From Rosa chinensis (Eukaryota; Streptophyta; Magnoliopsida; Rosales; Rosaceae), in contig NC_037092.1 in the NCBI RefSeq assembly GCF_002994745.2, positions 16,731,501-16,795,500 of the forward strand: 64,000 nucleotides of DNA, given 5' to 3'. Below the pieces are notes generated by a model. That model had not been told where the DNA came from. It worked only from the letters and a program-made list of their open reading frames with translations, and searched no databases. Below, piece after piece: positions 32,394 through 45,710 of this stretch (the stretch's first letter is position 1; each line of letters starts with the position of its first letter). Position numbers and translations under genes: made by a program.

Positions 32394-35300
32394 ATGACTA
32401 GCGGCAGCAGGGGAAACAATCAAGAGCAGGCAGAAAACCCCACCGTCCCCCAGCCCTCTGACGCGGCGGTGGGCATTAACCGCGCACTGTTCACAACTCC
32501 GGCCAACCCTGGTGCAGAGGTAAATGCAGGCAGTAGCCGCCCGCCGGGCCAAGATCTCGTCGCTATGTACGAGCTGGCACTGGCGGATCTTCACAAGGCA
32601 AATAGAGAACGTGAGAAGGAGCGCAAGGAAAGGGCTGAAGCCCAAAGGCAGGTGGCTACGCTAACGACACGTTTTGAAGAACTAAAAAAGACGCTGGCGG
32701 CCACCAGCCGCCCAGCACAGAGCGAGCAGTCACGTAGCACCAGGCATAGTCGACCCAGCACCGGCACATTTAGGCCAGGGCCGGTCGTGCAGATGCAAGT
32801 ACCGCTGAACCCACCTGAGTTGTCAGGAGTGGGACCACCGCCCATACCTCAACCAATGTTAGAGCAGGTGGCGGAATCATTCCCGCACACCAACCGCTCG
32901 GAAACCAGGGCAAGGACTGAGGGTAATCCGCCTGTGCCGAGGCGCAGACTATCCCAGCGGGCCGTTCAGACCAGCATATGCAAAAACCCAAAGATGTCGC
33001 ATTACGGCGGATTGTCCGATCCCTTCGTCCATATGGACACCTTCAAGAAGGTCACCAACAACAAGGGGTTCAACAACGCCACCTTATGCCACTTGTTCAG
33101 CGAAACGTTGGATGGAGAGGCAATGAACTGGTTCTTCGAGTGTCCGCCGGGGTCTGTCAGCTCATTCCATGCACTGTCACACGCTTTCCTCTCCCGATTC
33201 ATCCTATTATCCGCCGGGCACCACAACACAAGTCAACTGTTCAGCGTTCAGCAGGGGGAGGACGAATCACTGAAGGCCTTTGTCACAAGGTGGCGGGCGG
33301 CAGCATCTCAGTGCCGTGACCTGGACAAGACAATGGCATCAGCGGCCTTCAGGAAGGGACTTCTTAAGGGACCGTTCCTCTATCACCTCAACTACAGTCA
33401 TCCCAATGCAACGTATGACCACGTCATGAGTGAGGCGGTCATTCACGCCCAGGCGGAATTCATAACATATGGAGAAACCCCGCCGCCACCGGCAACTCCA
33501 ACAAAGTCAACACAGCCATCCTCCAGTCACCAGGAAACCGCTAACAAGAGCCCCTCAGCACCGCCAACTGACAAGAAAAGGGAGTGGCAGCAGGGCCACC
33601 ACCAGAACAAGCGGCAGAAGGATCAGCATTACAACAGGGTAAACCGCCCAACCCAGGGGAATAACCGCAACAAAGAGACCGAGTCCTCGCAGCGGTATGC
33701 AGTTTTCACGGTCCTAACAACCTCGTATGAGAACATCTACAGTCAGTGCAAGGATCAGATACCACCGCCACCCCCTCCGAGGTACCCAAAGACAGGCAAG
33801 CCCAGGAACACCGGCAAGTGGTGTAAATACCACGAGGACAGTGGCCACAATACCAACAGCTGCAACGCTCTCAAGACGGCCGTTGAGACCTTATACCGTG
33901 ACGGCAAGTTGGAACAGTTCAGGGTACGCCAACCACCACCAGTAGTTGCCAACGTCGAGACCTTGGGCCGCATCAACACCATCGATGGCGGTGCTCCAAT
34001 CACCAGCATGTCTCACAGGGCAAGAAAGCGTTATGCATGCGCTAATCATCCGATGGAAGTCTGCAACATCCGCTACGAAAGATCCGCCAAACTCCCAAAA
34101 TCAGGTTGGGAACCTATTACCTTCTCAGAGGAGGAGGAACGCGGAGTGCATTTACCCCATGACGACCCATTCTTGATCGATGCCATTCTTGGCAAATTCT
34201 CGGTGGGGAGAATCTTGGTGGATAGCGGGTCCGCTGTCAACGTCATCTTCAGCGGTTGCTACGACCATCTCAACCGGAACAAAAAACTACTCCAGGATCA
34301 CGAGCCACTGCTCAGCTTCTCCGGTGACGTCACGCAACCGCTAGGGTCGGATTACATGCGCCTGGTTGTTGGCATTAGTCCATGCATGGCTGAGGTACAT
34401 ACGGAATTCATTGTTGTCGACTGCTTCAGTTCGTACAACGCCATCATTGGTCGACCAGCGCTTAACAAGCTCAAGTGCATCATTGCCGGGTACATGCTTC
34501 TCATGAAGTTCCCGACACCTAACGGCACAGGCTGGGTGAGGGGAAGCCAGCAGCTGGCACGAGAATGTTATTCAACGACTGTAGCACGGTCAGCGCCCCG
34601 CCATGAAATTCTGACGGTGGGTAATGAGTCACCGCCACCAAACATCTTCGAGGATCCTAGAGATGAGGAGGAGAAATATGTAAAGAAGGAACCGGTCAAC
34701 CCTGGTATGTCGTTGAAGGTAGTCTGCATCTCAGACAAGCACCCTGAGCGGACAGTCCGCATAGGCGCCCAACTAGATCCAGCGGTGGAGGCAGAACTCA
34801 CCCAATTCCTACGTGACAACGCCGCCGTCTTTGCATGGTCCTACGCGGACATGCCAGGTATCTCCCCTGAAATTATCACTCACAAGTTGACCATCAAACC
34901 CTCCTTTTATCCTATCAAGCAGAAGCGGAGGGCCTTTGATGAGGAAAAATACCGGGCAATCGGAGAAGAGGTCGCCAAACTACGGGACATTGGGTTCATC
35001 CGCCAAGTCATCTATCCCCAGTGGATCTCAAATTTGGTAATGGTAAAAAAGCCCAGCGGCAAGTGGCGGATGTGCGTCGACTTCAAAAATCTCAACAAGG
35101 CATGCCCAAAGGATTGCTTCCCGCTACCCCGCATCGATCAGTTAGTTGATTCGACTGCCGGACATGAGCTCCTCAGCCTGATGGACGCTTTCTCCGGATA
35201 TAATCAGATCAAGATGCACCCCAGCGACCAGGAATGCACCACCTTCACCACCGACAAAGGCCTATACTGCTACAATGTCATGCCTTTCGGTCTAAAAAAC

Positions 35301-37954
35301 GCCGGTGCAACCTACCAGCGGTTAATGAATGCCATGTTCGCTGAACATCTGGGAAAAATCATCGAAGTTTATGTGGACAACATGCTAGTTAAGAGCGTCA
35401 AGGCCAGTGGACATGTGGCAAACCTCAGGATCATAATAACCATCCTCCTGGCCTATGGTATGCGCCTCAACCCAGAAAAATGTTTCTTTGCAGTCACCGC
35501 CAGCAAATTTCTCGGTTACATCGTCAGTGAGCGAGGTATCGAGGCTAACCCGGACAAGGTACAGGCCATCCTTAACCTGGCAAACCCCGAGTACAAGGTG
35601 GACGTCCAGTGCCTCCAGGGCAAGATAACCGCCCTTTCTCGATTCATCTCCCGACTCACTGATAAGTGTGCCCCATTCTTCAAACTCCTCAAAACAACCC
35701 ACAAGAAGGTCATCGACTGGAACCCAGAGTGTCAGGAGGCGTTCCAGGGCATAAAAGAATACCTAGCGGCAGTCCCTCTCCTTTCTGTCCCTGTGCAAGG
35801 AGAAACACTATTCATATACCTAGCGGTCTCGGCATCAGCGGTGAGTTGTGCCATTGTCCGGCGGGAAGGCCAAGATGAGCTCCCGGTGTTCTACGCCGGC
35901 AGGGGTATGAACGGAGCAGAAACAAGATATTCACCCTTGGAGCAACTGGCCCTCGCACTTATTGTTGCCGCCAGACGCCTCCGGCAATACTTCCAGGCTC
36001 ACACAATCCATGTATTAACCAATCAACCACTGAGGCAAGTGATGCAGAACCCTGAACACTCGGGGCGCCTCAGCAAGTGGGCCATTGAGCTCAGCGAGTT
36101 CGACATCGAATACAAGCCAAGAACTGCCATGAAGGGCCAGGCAGTGGCGGACTTCATCGCTGAACTTACTAGGCGTCAGCCAGAGCCCGGCACTGAGGCA
36201 GTGCACGGAACAGAAATGGTAACCCCTGACGAGGCTTCTCCCCTGCAGTCAGAATGGAACCTGCATGTAGACGGCTCCGCCTGCGCCAAGGCCAGCGGCG
36301 CAGGAGTAATCTTAACAGGACCGGGGGGACTGAACGCGGAGTACGCGTTGAAATTCAACTTCAAAGCATCAAACAACATGGCGGAGTACGAGGCACTCAT
36401 CACCGGTCTACTCCTCGCCATTGACTCGGGGGCTGACAGCGTCAATGTATTCAGCGACTCCCAATTAGTCGTTAACCAGGTCAACGACAGCTTCCAAGCC
36501 AAGGACCATCAGTTAGCGGCATATCTGGGGTACGTCAAAACGTTGCTAAAAAAGTTCAAATTTCACACCATCACTCAAATCCCCAGGGAAAAGAACGCCA
36601 AGGCTGATTCACTGGCGAGACTTGCAACTGCCCAGCCACATCAGAGTCCAGCGGACACAAGGGTTGAGTACCTTGACAAACCAAGTATCATAAAGACCCT
36701 AGCGGAGATCTTCAACATTCAAGTCAACCCCAGCTGGATGGACGAGATCATTACATATAAGCGCAGCGGCACATTGCCAGAAATAAGGTCCAGGCAAGAC
36801 AGCTCAAGCGGAGAGCAACCCGCTACAACATCCAGCATGGCAAGCTTTACCGCCAGGGATTCACCCATCCCAACCTCCGCTGCCTAACCCCAGAGGAGGG
36901 AAGGGTCGTCCTAGCGGAAATCCATGGCGGAGAATGTGGAAACCACTCGGGCGCCAGATCCTTAGTCAACCGCACAATGCGACAAGGCTATTTCTGGCCC
37001 ACACTAGGTGATGACGCCCGACGGATTTCGAGGTCCTGCCACAAGTGCCAACAGTTAGCAGATCTTCCACATGCACCGGCAGAACCACTGTCAATCATCA
37101 TCGGCCCATGGGTTCACTCCACGTGGGGACTCGATTTGATGGGAAAATTCCAAACCGCCAAGGGCCAGTTCAAATACATCATAGTTGCCATCGATTACAA
37201 CAGTAAGTGGGTAGAGGCGGAGCCACTGACGGCAATAACTACCGCAAAGGTAATTCGCTTCCTTTGGAAGAACATCTACTACCGCTATGGTGTCCCACAT
37301 ACAATCATTACAGACAACGGCACGCAGTTCAACAATAAGGAGCTCATCTCCTTTACCGCCAACTTGGGCACTAAGTTGAGTTTCGCATCCGTCGCCCATC
37401 CCCAAACCAACGGCCAGGTCGAAGCAGCAAACAAGATAATCAAGAAGCTGCTAAAAAAGAAGCTCGACGACGCCAAGGGTTTGTGGGCGGAAAAGATTCC
37501 AGAAGTCCTATGGGCCATCCGAACAACTCCAACCACCGCCACTGGCGAAACGCCCTTCTGTATGATGTTCGGCACAGAGGCCGTCCTTCCGATTGAGGTA
37601 ACTCAGCCCACCGCTAGGGTCGAAGGCTACAGCCCAGAAACCAACAGCGACGGTGTCAACCTGGACAGGGACCTCCTAGAAGAAAAAAGATGCAAGGCCC
37701 ATTTGCACGACTTGCAAAACAAACAACGGGTATCGCGTTTCTATAACGCCAGAGTCAGGGCCCGAAACCTCCAACTGGGGGACTGGGTAATGAAGGAAGT
37801 CATTTCGCCGCCAACAAAACTCCGCCTAACTTGGGAAGGCCCATACAAAATTGTGGAAGTCGTCAGTCCAGGCACTTTCTACTTAATGGACAAGGACGGC
37901 GTCACATCGACCCACCCTTGGAATACTGAACACCTTCAGTACTACTACAAATAG
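32394..37954 (+). pseudogene. Tat-2 gag-pol polyprotein, near-intact with one frameshift
   Basis: Open from ATG 32394 for 1497 codons to 36887. Comparison with Tat-1 shows a single-base deletion near 36780 (after GTLPE), and the integrase continues in another frame to TAG at 37954. Domains: gag (MSHYGGLSDPFVHMDTFKKV), knuckle WCKYHEDSGHNTNSC, protease VDSGSAVNVIF, reverse transcriptase, degenerate RNase H, second RNase H (HVDGS, NMAEYEAL, FSDSQLVVNQV), integrase zinc finger CHKC and DDE residues in GLDLMGK, TDNGTQF and GQVEAANK. The RT catalytic motif reads YVDN, not YVDD (35374-35385), which should abolish polymerase activity. Gag lacks about 53 residues present in Tat-1. Confidence 0.95.
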
Positions 37955-38366
37955 TCAGATCGCTACCCAGGAGCATCTTGACTTAGCTAAATTTGTTTAA
38001 TATTTAGCTAAGGGAAGCTACCCTACGGGTACTACCCCACTTTTGTACACTGACCAATCAGTTATCAATGAAACGAGGAATTATTCACACCATTGTTACC
38101 AAGTCTAGCACCGAGGGCAACTGGCAACGCCAGCAATCGTCAGCGGACCTCGTCCGCTACGTGGTGCACTTGGACCAATCTTAATTCCTTTAATGTTTCA
38201 TTGATAGACAAAAGAAAATATAATTCAAAAGTACTAGCACAACATAGCAAAGCAGGTCAACTTTATTTCGTTACGCAAAGGTAATTACATCGTTCTGCCT
38301 CAAAGGCTACACAAAAAAAAAAAAAAAAAAAAAACAACAGAGAATCTCTGGCGGTCCCATTCGGCT
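37955..38366 (+). other. Spacer between Tat-2 sense pol and antisense gene
   Basis: Non-coding, with a poly-A run near 38312-38334. Aligned with 26822-27226 of Tat-1. Confidence 0.5.
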
Positions 38367-41038
38367 TCAGGGGTTGCCTTCGGCATCTTCTGTTTCAGCT
38401 GGCGGCGGCAGGATTGAGTGACTAGCTTGATTGGACCCGCGCGCTGTCGGACTGGGGGTCTCTATGGTACCATCCGCCCGGGTGCGCTGCGCCAAAAATC
38501 CAGCACGCGACACGTCCGACGGGGTGGGATGGGGTGTCTATTGGGACCCTTCCCCCGTATGTCCGCCACTCTCTCCGCTGCCTGAGCGGGCACCTCCCTC
38601 GGGGGCAGGAACGGCGGCTGTCTCTGGCGGGATGCTCTTGGTCGGGGGCGCGTCAGGCTGGGAAGCTTTCACAAAGTCGATGGCGCCCTTCCGCCTCAGC
38701 ATGTCTACGTTTGCTTGGGCCCCAGCCTTCGCCGCCTCAGTCATCGCCTTTTTATACTCCGCCGACAGCTTGAACGCTTCAACAGCGGCGGCTGCAGAGG
38801 CACTCTTTTCAGTTTTCAGGAGGTTAACCTCACCGTCCAGCCGCTTCATCTCATCCAGTCTGGCGGCAGACTCCCGCTGCACAATAATAAGCTTATTCTC
38901 TTTAGCGGTTATCCGCTCCTGCAGCAGGGCCATCTCTTGCTCCAACTTGGAGACTTGGTCATTCCGCTCCAAGTCCCGCTCGATGGCCACGGTTAGCTTA
39001 CCACGGACGTCCGCATAGTCACATTCCGCCTTGGCCACCCTCCGGCCTAGCTCCGCCAGCTTTTCCTGCGCCTCCGTCAACTCCCTCTAGAGGCCATGGA
39101 TTTCCTCCCTCAGCTCCCGCTCGACCAGATTCTCCCTCGACGCCGCCACGAACATGTCGTGCAGTCCCGCCGATATTTGACCAAACGCCGAGCTGAATGG
39201 AGATTGGTCAATGGCCGTGGGTCGTGAGATACCCGCTAGGCCGCCGAACCCTAGCCGTTCACAGAGATGGAAGAGGAACTCCCGCTCACCATCTGTCATG
39301 AACGCCGCATACTCGGCAAACGAGTCCAGCTCTCTCGCAACGGGCGCCTCTCCCTCCGCCACAGCAACCTTCGACGGAGCTTGTCGGGCCTTCTTTTGTT
39401 GGCGGACCCCGATCACCACCTCTTCTTCTTCCTCGACGGGGGAGTCAGGCTGCCGGCGTTTTCTCTCCAGCGCCCTTTGTTTCCCAGCAGCGGTCCTCGT
39501 CACCCGCACCGGCGGCTCACCCCTTGACTCGGTGACAGTCTCCGTCAGCTGCACCGTCTTCTTTTGAGGACCGCGCCTGGTGGCAGGCATCCGCTCCCGC
39601 TGCCCGGTAGCAACAGTTCCCCTCTCCCCGCCGCCCGCTTGAGTATCCGCCTGCACTACCGGCAGACCATCCTCACCCAGATGGGAGTGGTGCGGCATCG
39701 GCAGCTCCACTGGAACCTCGGACTGGCTCAACACCAGCGTCTCCGGGTTCACCACCGTCTGCTGGGCCGCCAGCCCCTCGGCATACATAGCCTCCAGAAA
39801 ATTCTCTATCTCGGCGCGATCCATTGCTTTTTTGAAAGCGTCGCGACTCGATTTGTTGCCGGGCGGGGTTTCTGAAAAGAAAAACACAAACACCCGTCAG
39901 TCCGGATCACTTGCAAAAAAAAAAAAAAAAAAAGTGGCGGAGATTTTCTCACCAATAGAACGAGTTAGCCGCAGGTCGACCAGCAACTCCCAACCGGTCA
40001 GAAGACGGAAGTCCAGCAAATTGCGGTTCCGCCAGCAACCACGGATCCTCGCTACGCGACACTCCTCTTCGCGCGTCAAAATGTACCGCAATCCCGCTGC
40101 ACAAACACAGTAATCATTAGAAAAGAGCGCAAGTTTGCAAATATTTGAACCCGCCAGTTACTTTTAGCGGAAACTAGTTACCAACCTCGGATGGGTTGGA
40201 ACTCCGACTTAGTCTTAAATGTCGGCCCCTCCTCATTCGACCTGGCGTGGTACTCCCAACCATCTGTGGCGACGCAGAAGGTCCCCCGCCAGTAGGACAT
40301 TGAGTCCCTCAGATTCTCAATCAGCTTGGGCGCTCCCTGGCGGCGGCTCAAGTTCACACACCCTCTACAACCTCGGCGCTTCACATACACTAGCTCGTAG
40401 AAGTGAAGCACTTTCACCACGGTAGGCCCCTCGCACCCCGACAAGCGCCACAAGTTGGGACAGATCTGACCGAAGGCAAGGCCAAACTCTCACACAAGGA
40501 TTTGGAGATTGGGCACCAGCGGGAATGTCACTCCTTGGCGGAATATGGCCTCGTGCACGGCCGCACATCCCGCTGGGAGAATCGACGCCTTCTCATCAGC
40601 CGTCGGTGGGCGCAGCTTCACCGACCCCGGCAACCGGAACGTCTGCTTCAGTTGAGTGACAGCAGTACCGCTCATCCCCCCTCCTGCCTCGTCAACGGCT
40701 GTCCCATCCGGGAGGAACCACGCTGACTCAACATTCTGCTCCGCTGTTTCTTCCTCCCCAGCGGAGCCGCTGGCAGCACTGTTGCTCGCCAAGCGCTCGT
40801 CGCGCCTAGCTTTGGCGGCAGCAGCCTCACCCGCCCTGGAACTCTCCGGACGCTGACCACGACCCATTGTTACTTCCCAAGGTATGGTCTGTAGCGGCTC
40901 AACCTCTAGCGGTTCCGGCAGTGAGGTTCCTGCATGGGCAGACGGACGCAACGAATCAATAAAAATCCTATCCGCCTCGCTGAGTGACGCGTCAGACCCG
41001 GAATCCTCACTGCTTGAAATCTCTATGACGTTAGCCAT
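38367..41038 (-). pseudogene. Tat-2 antisense gene (aORF), three exons
   Basis: Minus-strand exons 41038-40186, 40096-39953 and 39871-38367; the 144-bp middle exon has exactly the length seen in Tat-1 and all four splice borders are conserved. Exon 1: MANVIEISSSEDSGSD, then the Transposase_28-like region (ASILPAGCAAVHEAIF, LVPNLQILV). Exon 2: LTREEECRVARIRGCWR. Exon 3: ETPPGNKSSRDAFKKAMDRA, basic patch LERKRRQ, coiled coil from VERELREEIHGL. Stops follow QILV (about 40488), HGL (about 39088, CAG to TAG relative to Tat-1) and GSQ (about 38536). The poly-T tracts on the minus strand lie in the introns. The role is unknown. A nuclear or chromatin-related job would be a guess. Confidence 0.8.
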
Positions 41039-41743
41039 CCCAAACCCTAAAACCCACACCAGTTAGCACAAATACAGATCTAGCCTATCCTTACATCAAA
41101 AACAAAACCCAGAAAAAGCCAAAATACGAACAAACGCACTCAACCCAGATTCGACCATCTAACAAATCCCTAAAGCACTAACTCTGCCAACCGCCATAAT
41201 GCAACCCCCCCCCCCCAATCTCACTATACAACTCCGATTACGCCCAAAAAAGCCCAGCAATCATCCCAGAGAACAAAACCCAGAAAATAGCAGGTCAAAA
41301 GAAAAAGAGGAAAGAGAGGAAGAAATCCAAATACCAACCTCGGTGATGAAGCCTGCGATTCGATTGGGCACTGTACTCGTACGGGGGACGCTCGTCGTTT
41401 CTCCGGGAACGATACCACTTTCTCCGGGACAAGCAGAGCTTCAAGACGATGACTCGGGTTTGAAATTTTCGTAGTATCAAATCCCCCGAGGTTCCCCCCC
41501 ATTTTATGTCAACATCAACGCGTCCTAAGCCGTCCGCTAAAAAACGACATCACATACCAGCCGTACACGTGTCGTAAGTCTCCACTCACACCCCGGATTA
41601 CCCGAGGCGTCGCCTCGGTTACGAAACCCATCATTACTGTCTTTAATGACAAGAATACTGGCAGGCTTAGGGGACAAGCCTACGCACGCTAACCCTCTAC
41701 GGGTTGGACGCGTGTTAACCACCACGGGGATGACCTCACTAGG
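41039..41743. other. Upstream region of the Tat-2 antisense gene
   Basis: Non-coding with a C run at 41207-41216. Presumed antisense leader and promoter; no clear TATA box on the minus strand. Confidence 0.4.
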
Positions 41744-42045
41744 AGACGAAGTTTCCGCTGAGCGAAACACCGCCAGCGGAGCTTCTCCCTTGTCATCTTC
41801 CAAGAGACGAAGTCTCCGCTGAGCGAAACACCGCCAGCGGAACTTCTCCCTTGTCACCTTCCAAGAGACGAAGTCTCCGCTGAGCGAAACATCGCCAGCG
41901 GAACTTCTCCCTTGTCTTCCAAGAGACGAAGTCTCCGCTGAACGAAACACCGCCAGCGGAACTCCTCCCTTGTCATCTTCCAGGTGACGAAGTCTCCGCT
42001 GAGCTAAACCCCGCCAGCAGAACTTCTCCCTACCCATCCTGCAAG
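41744..42045 (+). repeat. 61-bp tandem repeat array of Tat-2
   Basis: Five units (starts about 41744, 41805, 41866, 41924, 41985) with consensus beginning AGACGAAGTCTCCGCTGAGC and core CACCGCCAGCGGAACTTCTC. Clearly related to the 59-bp array of Tat-1 but with different copy number and sequence. Confidence 0.9.
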
Positions 42046-42611
42046 CGGGGTGTCTTCCGCTATACACCTTTGACGGAACGCCCTTTTAATCTTGCAAGCT
42101 GCGTGCTTTGATTCAACAATATCGTTCAACAAAGTACCGCCAGGCACGCTGCTTCCTGCTACATTTAGCGGGGGGATATCGGCCAAACGGCGAATCCCGA
42201 GGCCACGCCTCACTGGCAATGTCTGCCACGCGGCATTACCGCCAGACCGTCCCTACGGGACACGGGGACTAGTCACAGTCTACGACGGCCCTGATCAGGC
42301 AAGTTGACCCCCGTCATTTGGGTGCTAAACATTGGGCTCGCTACCCAAGACCCTCTGCTCCGTGCAGCTCCCCCTCAACAAACAATTTGCCGACCATCCG
42401 GAGGTCTATCTTCGCCGGGGAGTGGGGGACTCCCTGGGGGCCTAGCAGGGGCCCACCCGAAAGGGTATAAAGCGTTTGTTCAGTAAAACCAACGGTTGGC
42501 AACGCACTGACGCTAATTATGCTCTTGCAAGTCTAGCGGAAGAAAACGCTTCAAACCGCCGAACAACTCCCCAACCAAGATTGCCCTCCTTGACTGGGGA
42601 CTTGGGGGACT
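42046..42611 (+). other. 3' non-coding module and PPT of Tat-2
   Basis: No gene. Contains the conserved TTGGGCTCGCTACCCAA and GGGGCCCACCCGAAAGGG blocks and ends in the polypurine-rich GGGGACTTGGGGGACT immediately before the LTR. Confidence 0.75.
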
Positions 42612-43125
42612 TGTACATACATGTACATTTGCAAGCATAATTAGCTATAATGGGCCACGCTCATTGTACCGCCAAAGGTACTAATTCCAACTAAAGGAAT
42701 GACATACAGACACACCGCCAGGCGGGATACAACCTCAGCGTCGGACCATCTCCAGATCGCCGTCGACACGCCGCTACGCGCCACGCCAAGATAGCATCAG
42801 AAGCTCCTGAAACTGGGAACTGAAGCATGTCAGTCCCACATCGAAAACAAAGAGAAGATCAGCCTCTTCCTCACCTATAAAAGGTTCTCTCCTCTCTCCT
42901 CATTAATCACGCATTCAATACTTAACTACTGCTACTTTGTCAACAAATACATGGACTAACTTAGGCATCGGAGAGTTGAAGACCGCCCGGCGCGGTCTCC
43001 CTCTGACGCCCATTGTATTTTACTTGACAGGTAACGGCGGCTCCGAGTATAGCATAAGTATCGATCCGCCCACCGGATCAGCGTTAGCCAAGGTCCAGTT
43101 ACCGCTGGACTATCAAACGTTAACA
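42612..43125 (+). repeat. 3' LTR of Tat-2
   Basis: Differs from the 5' LTR at four positions, all in the last third. TATAAAA at 42876-42882. Confidence 0.95.
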
Positions 43126-43144
43126 ACTGGGGACTTGGGGGACT

Positions 43145-43650
43145 TGTACCTACATGTGTTAGAACGAGCATAATTAGCTATAATGAGCCACGCTCATTGT
43201 ACCGCCAGAGGTACCAAATCCCACCAAAGGGGTGACCTGCTAAGGCACGGCCAGGCAGGCTACCGCTTAAGCCCTGGACCGCCCCCAGATCACCGCTGAC
43301 GCGCAGCCACGCGCCGCGTCAAGATAACATCAGAAGCTCCAGACGCTGGGAATCAAAGCACATCAGTCCCACATCGGAAACAAGGAGAAGATCAACCTCT
43401 GCCTCAACTATAAAAGGTTTTCTCCTCTCTCCTCATTAATTACGCAATCACTACTCATTTATTGTTATGCTGCACATACAGTGACTGACTTAGGCATCGG
43501 AGAAGTGAAGGCCACCAAACGCGGTCTCCCTCTGACGCCCTGTCTATCGTGTTGCAGCAAGCAGGAGTCACCTAATCCTGGGAGTAGCGGTCCGCCCACC
43601 GGACCCGCGTTAAACAAGGAATCGGCTACCGCCGGACTTGAGCATTAACA
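43145..43650 (+). repeat. 3' LTR of Tat-1
   Basis: Separated from its element by the Tat-2 insertion; only the last 19 bases of the Tat-1 PPT region (43126-43144) precede it. Confidence 0.95.
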
Positions 43651-43655
43651 GATAA

Positions 43656-45710
43656 TGAACTTCTTCAATATCTTATTTTCCTGTCTTGGGAAGTAGACTG
43701 TGTTTATGTGGTACGCAAAGTGTTATTTGTTTAATTAATTGACTTTAAGCTTTTCCATTTGGGCTCTTATTCGACTTTCTCTCCAGGTTACTTTGAGCAA
43801 AAGAGTTTTTGGAAATTTTTGCTTAGTAGTGGATAAGACTTTTCGGTAATGCTTGAGGGCATATCTATAGTTTAGAACTGTTGAGTCAACAAGGGATGCT
43901 GTGAATTTTATTGGGATTGTGGTCTCTGACCAGATTCCAGCTTGAGGATTTATTCATTTCAAATGTTGAATTTCTTTTCCTGTTGGTCAGATTTTGGATC
44001 AGATTTGGAGCAATTTCTAGTGTTGTTGGATGCATCATAGTCCATTAGAGGTATGTGTCCATTAGAGGATTTGACACATACAGAATTTAGAACTTTTCTA
44101 TAATGTCATACCTGTAGTAGAATTGTTATGAGGTGATGTCGGACAGATGGTTGGAAATGTTCTACTTGGGACTGGTGGAGCAGTTATGAGAGAAAGTTTT
44201 TCTAATTATCTAAGGAAGCTATTTTATTTGAGTTTGATCAGAATTCCAATCAAGTATTTAATAATACGGATAGTGGTGTTTTCGGTTGTGAGAATTACAT
44301 TGGCATATGAAGTAGAACTATCAATTGTGGCATTAGAGGCCAGCGAGAATGACATGGATTTAACCAGATTTCTGACTTATGATTATTAAAGAAGTGTAGC
44401 CTCAGTTAAGAACAGTTTTAGTGTGATGCATCTCCTCTTGGATTTGAGTTTTTGGGCTGGAGTAGAGTGAGAAGTTACGGTTCTTTCTTTGCACCGGGTT
44501 TTGAATGACAGGGTACTCGTTGCGTACCGTTAAGTAAACACTATCATGTGAGGAATTTTAGCAGTTTTGATTGGGGACGTTGGTAATTAGTAGATTCCTT
44601 GAAACACATTTGATTTAGAAGAATTTTCCACCCCATTATAATTATAGGAAGTTTTTGAGGGACAATGCTAGTTAGCCAGTTTGAGATACTATAAGTGTGG
44701 CCAGCAGGGCAACTATCAAATGAGTTTTCATAGTCGACTCGGAACGTCATTTCAAGGCTGGACCAATGATTTTTAGTCAGGTATCAATGTAGCGCAGCGG
44801 AAGTGTAGTGGCCCCATAACTTACATGATTAAGAACTTATAGGTTGTTCGGAGCTACCTTTGTTATACTTGACAATTGTGGAACCTTTATGTGAATGATA
44901 TTTGATCAATAATCTGCGCACAACAGGCAAAAGAGGAAGTGTTGTTTTGGGGTAGCTAAGTTACTTGTTTTAGACTTGTTGGTTAACAGTGACTATCTTG
45001 TGGCATATTAGTAGCGGTTGGGTTACCCCTATGAGCGCACGTACGAAGGGAAATGTATTAAGTATGGATTGATATATTATCACAATGTTGTTGAAGAATG
45101 GGGTGGAACTTCATCGTGCGACGTATTTGAAGAGGTTACGAATGCTACTATTCCGACCGAATGGTTTGTGATGTCGATACCTTGCATCTGAGCCAGTAGT
45201 TGACATGAGGTTGTAAAAGAAAACTTAATCAAAGGAAGGGTCGATTTTCCGTTATGTGGTACTTAAAGTGTAATTTGTTCAAGTAACCGACTTTAAATTA
45301 ACTTGAGTCTTATACTCGAAATTCTACCATGTGTTTCTGCTTACATGTTCGAACCAAATATGGGTTGCTTCGAACATAATGTTTTGATGATTTTTCTCCT
45401 TTAGTTGATAAGAATTTTTGGTAATCTTTGGAAGTAAGATGGTGAATTTATTAGGAACGCTATGAAAACTGATCAATTTAGCGACATGACATGTTTCACC
45501 TTAAGAATTGTTCTTCCTAAGTGTAGACCTCTTAGTTTTACTTAGCCAACTCTTGGATCAGTTTTGAAGCTAATTTCTACAGGTCTTGATCGGATTTGCA
45601 CATCTTTTATGTATCTTAGCTATACCGTTGTTGAATGATCAGTGTGTGCGCCCACTTCTACTTCTACAGTATGTAAATTTCGGGGATGAAATTTTATAAG
45701 GAGGGGAGAT
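43656..45710 (+). other. Decayed internal region of the Tekay-like element, right part
   Basis: No coding potential. Two diverged copies of one sequence, about 43700-44040 and 45255-45610, share ordered blocks (TGTGGTACNNAAAGTG..TTTGTT, GACTTTAA, TTGGATCAG). It ends with a PPT at 45698-45710. Confidence 0.45.

Larger units (their letters stand above)
31830..43125 (+). mobile_element. Tat-2: Tat-lineage Ty3/gypsy element nested in Tat-1
   Basis: An 11,296-bp complete element. LTRs 31830-32343 and 42612-43125 (514 bp, four mismatches, 0.8 percent), target duplications ACTGG (31825-31829, 43126-43130). Same gene order as Tat-1. It is the youngest LTR insertion among the pairs that can be compared here. 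Its own PPT GACTGGGGACTTGGGGGACT ends at 42611. Confidence 0.95.
20542..43650 (+). mobile_element. Tat-1: Tat-lineage Ty3/gypsy element (outer copy)
   Basis: LTRs 20542-21047 and 43145-43650 (506 bp, nine mismatches counted by eye, 1.8 percent), perfect target duplications GATAA (20537-20541, 43651-43655). Without the nested Tat-2 it is about 11.8 kb. Order: LTR, PBS, gag-pol (21101-26821), antisense three-exon gene (29948-27227), 59-bp tandem repeat (30726-31257), conserved 3' module, PPT, LTR. The two RNase H domains in pol identify the Tat lineage. Confidence 0.93.
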
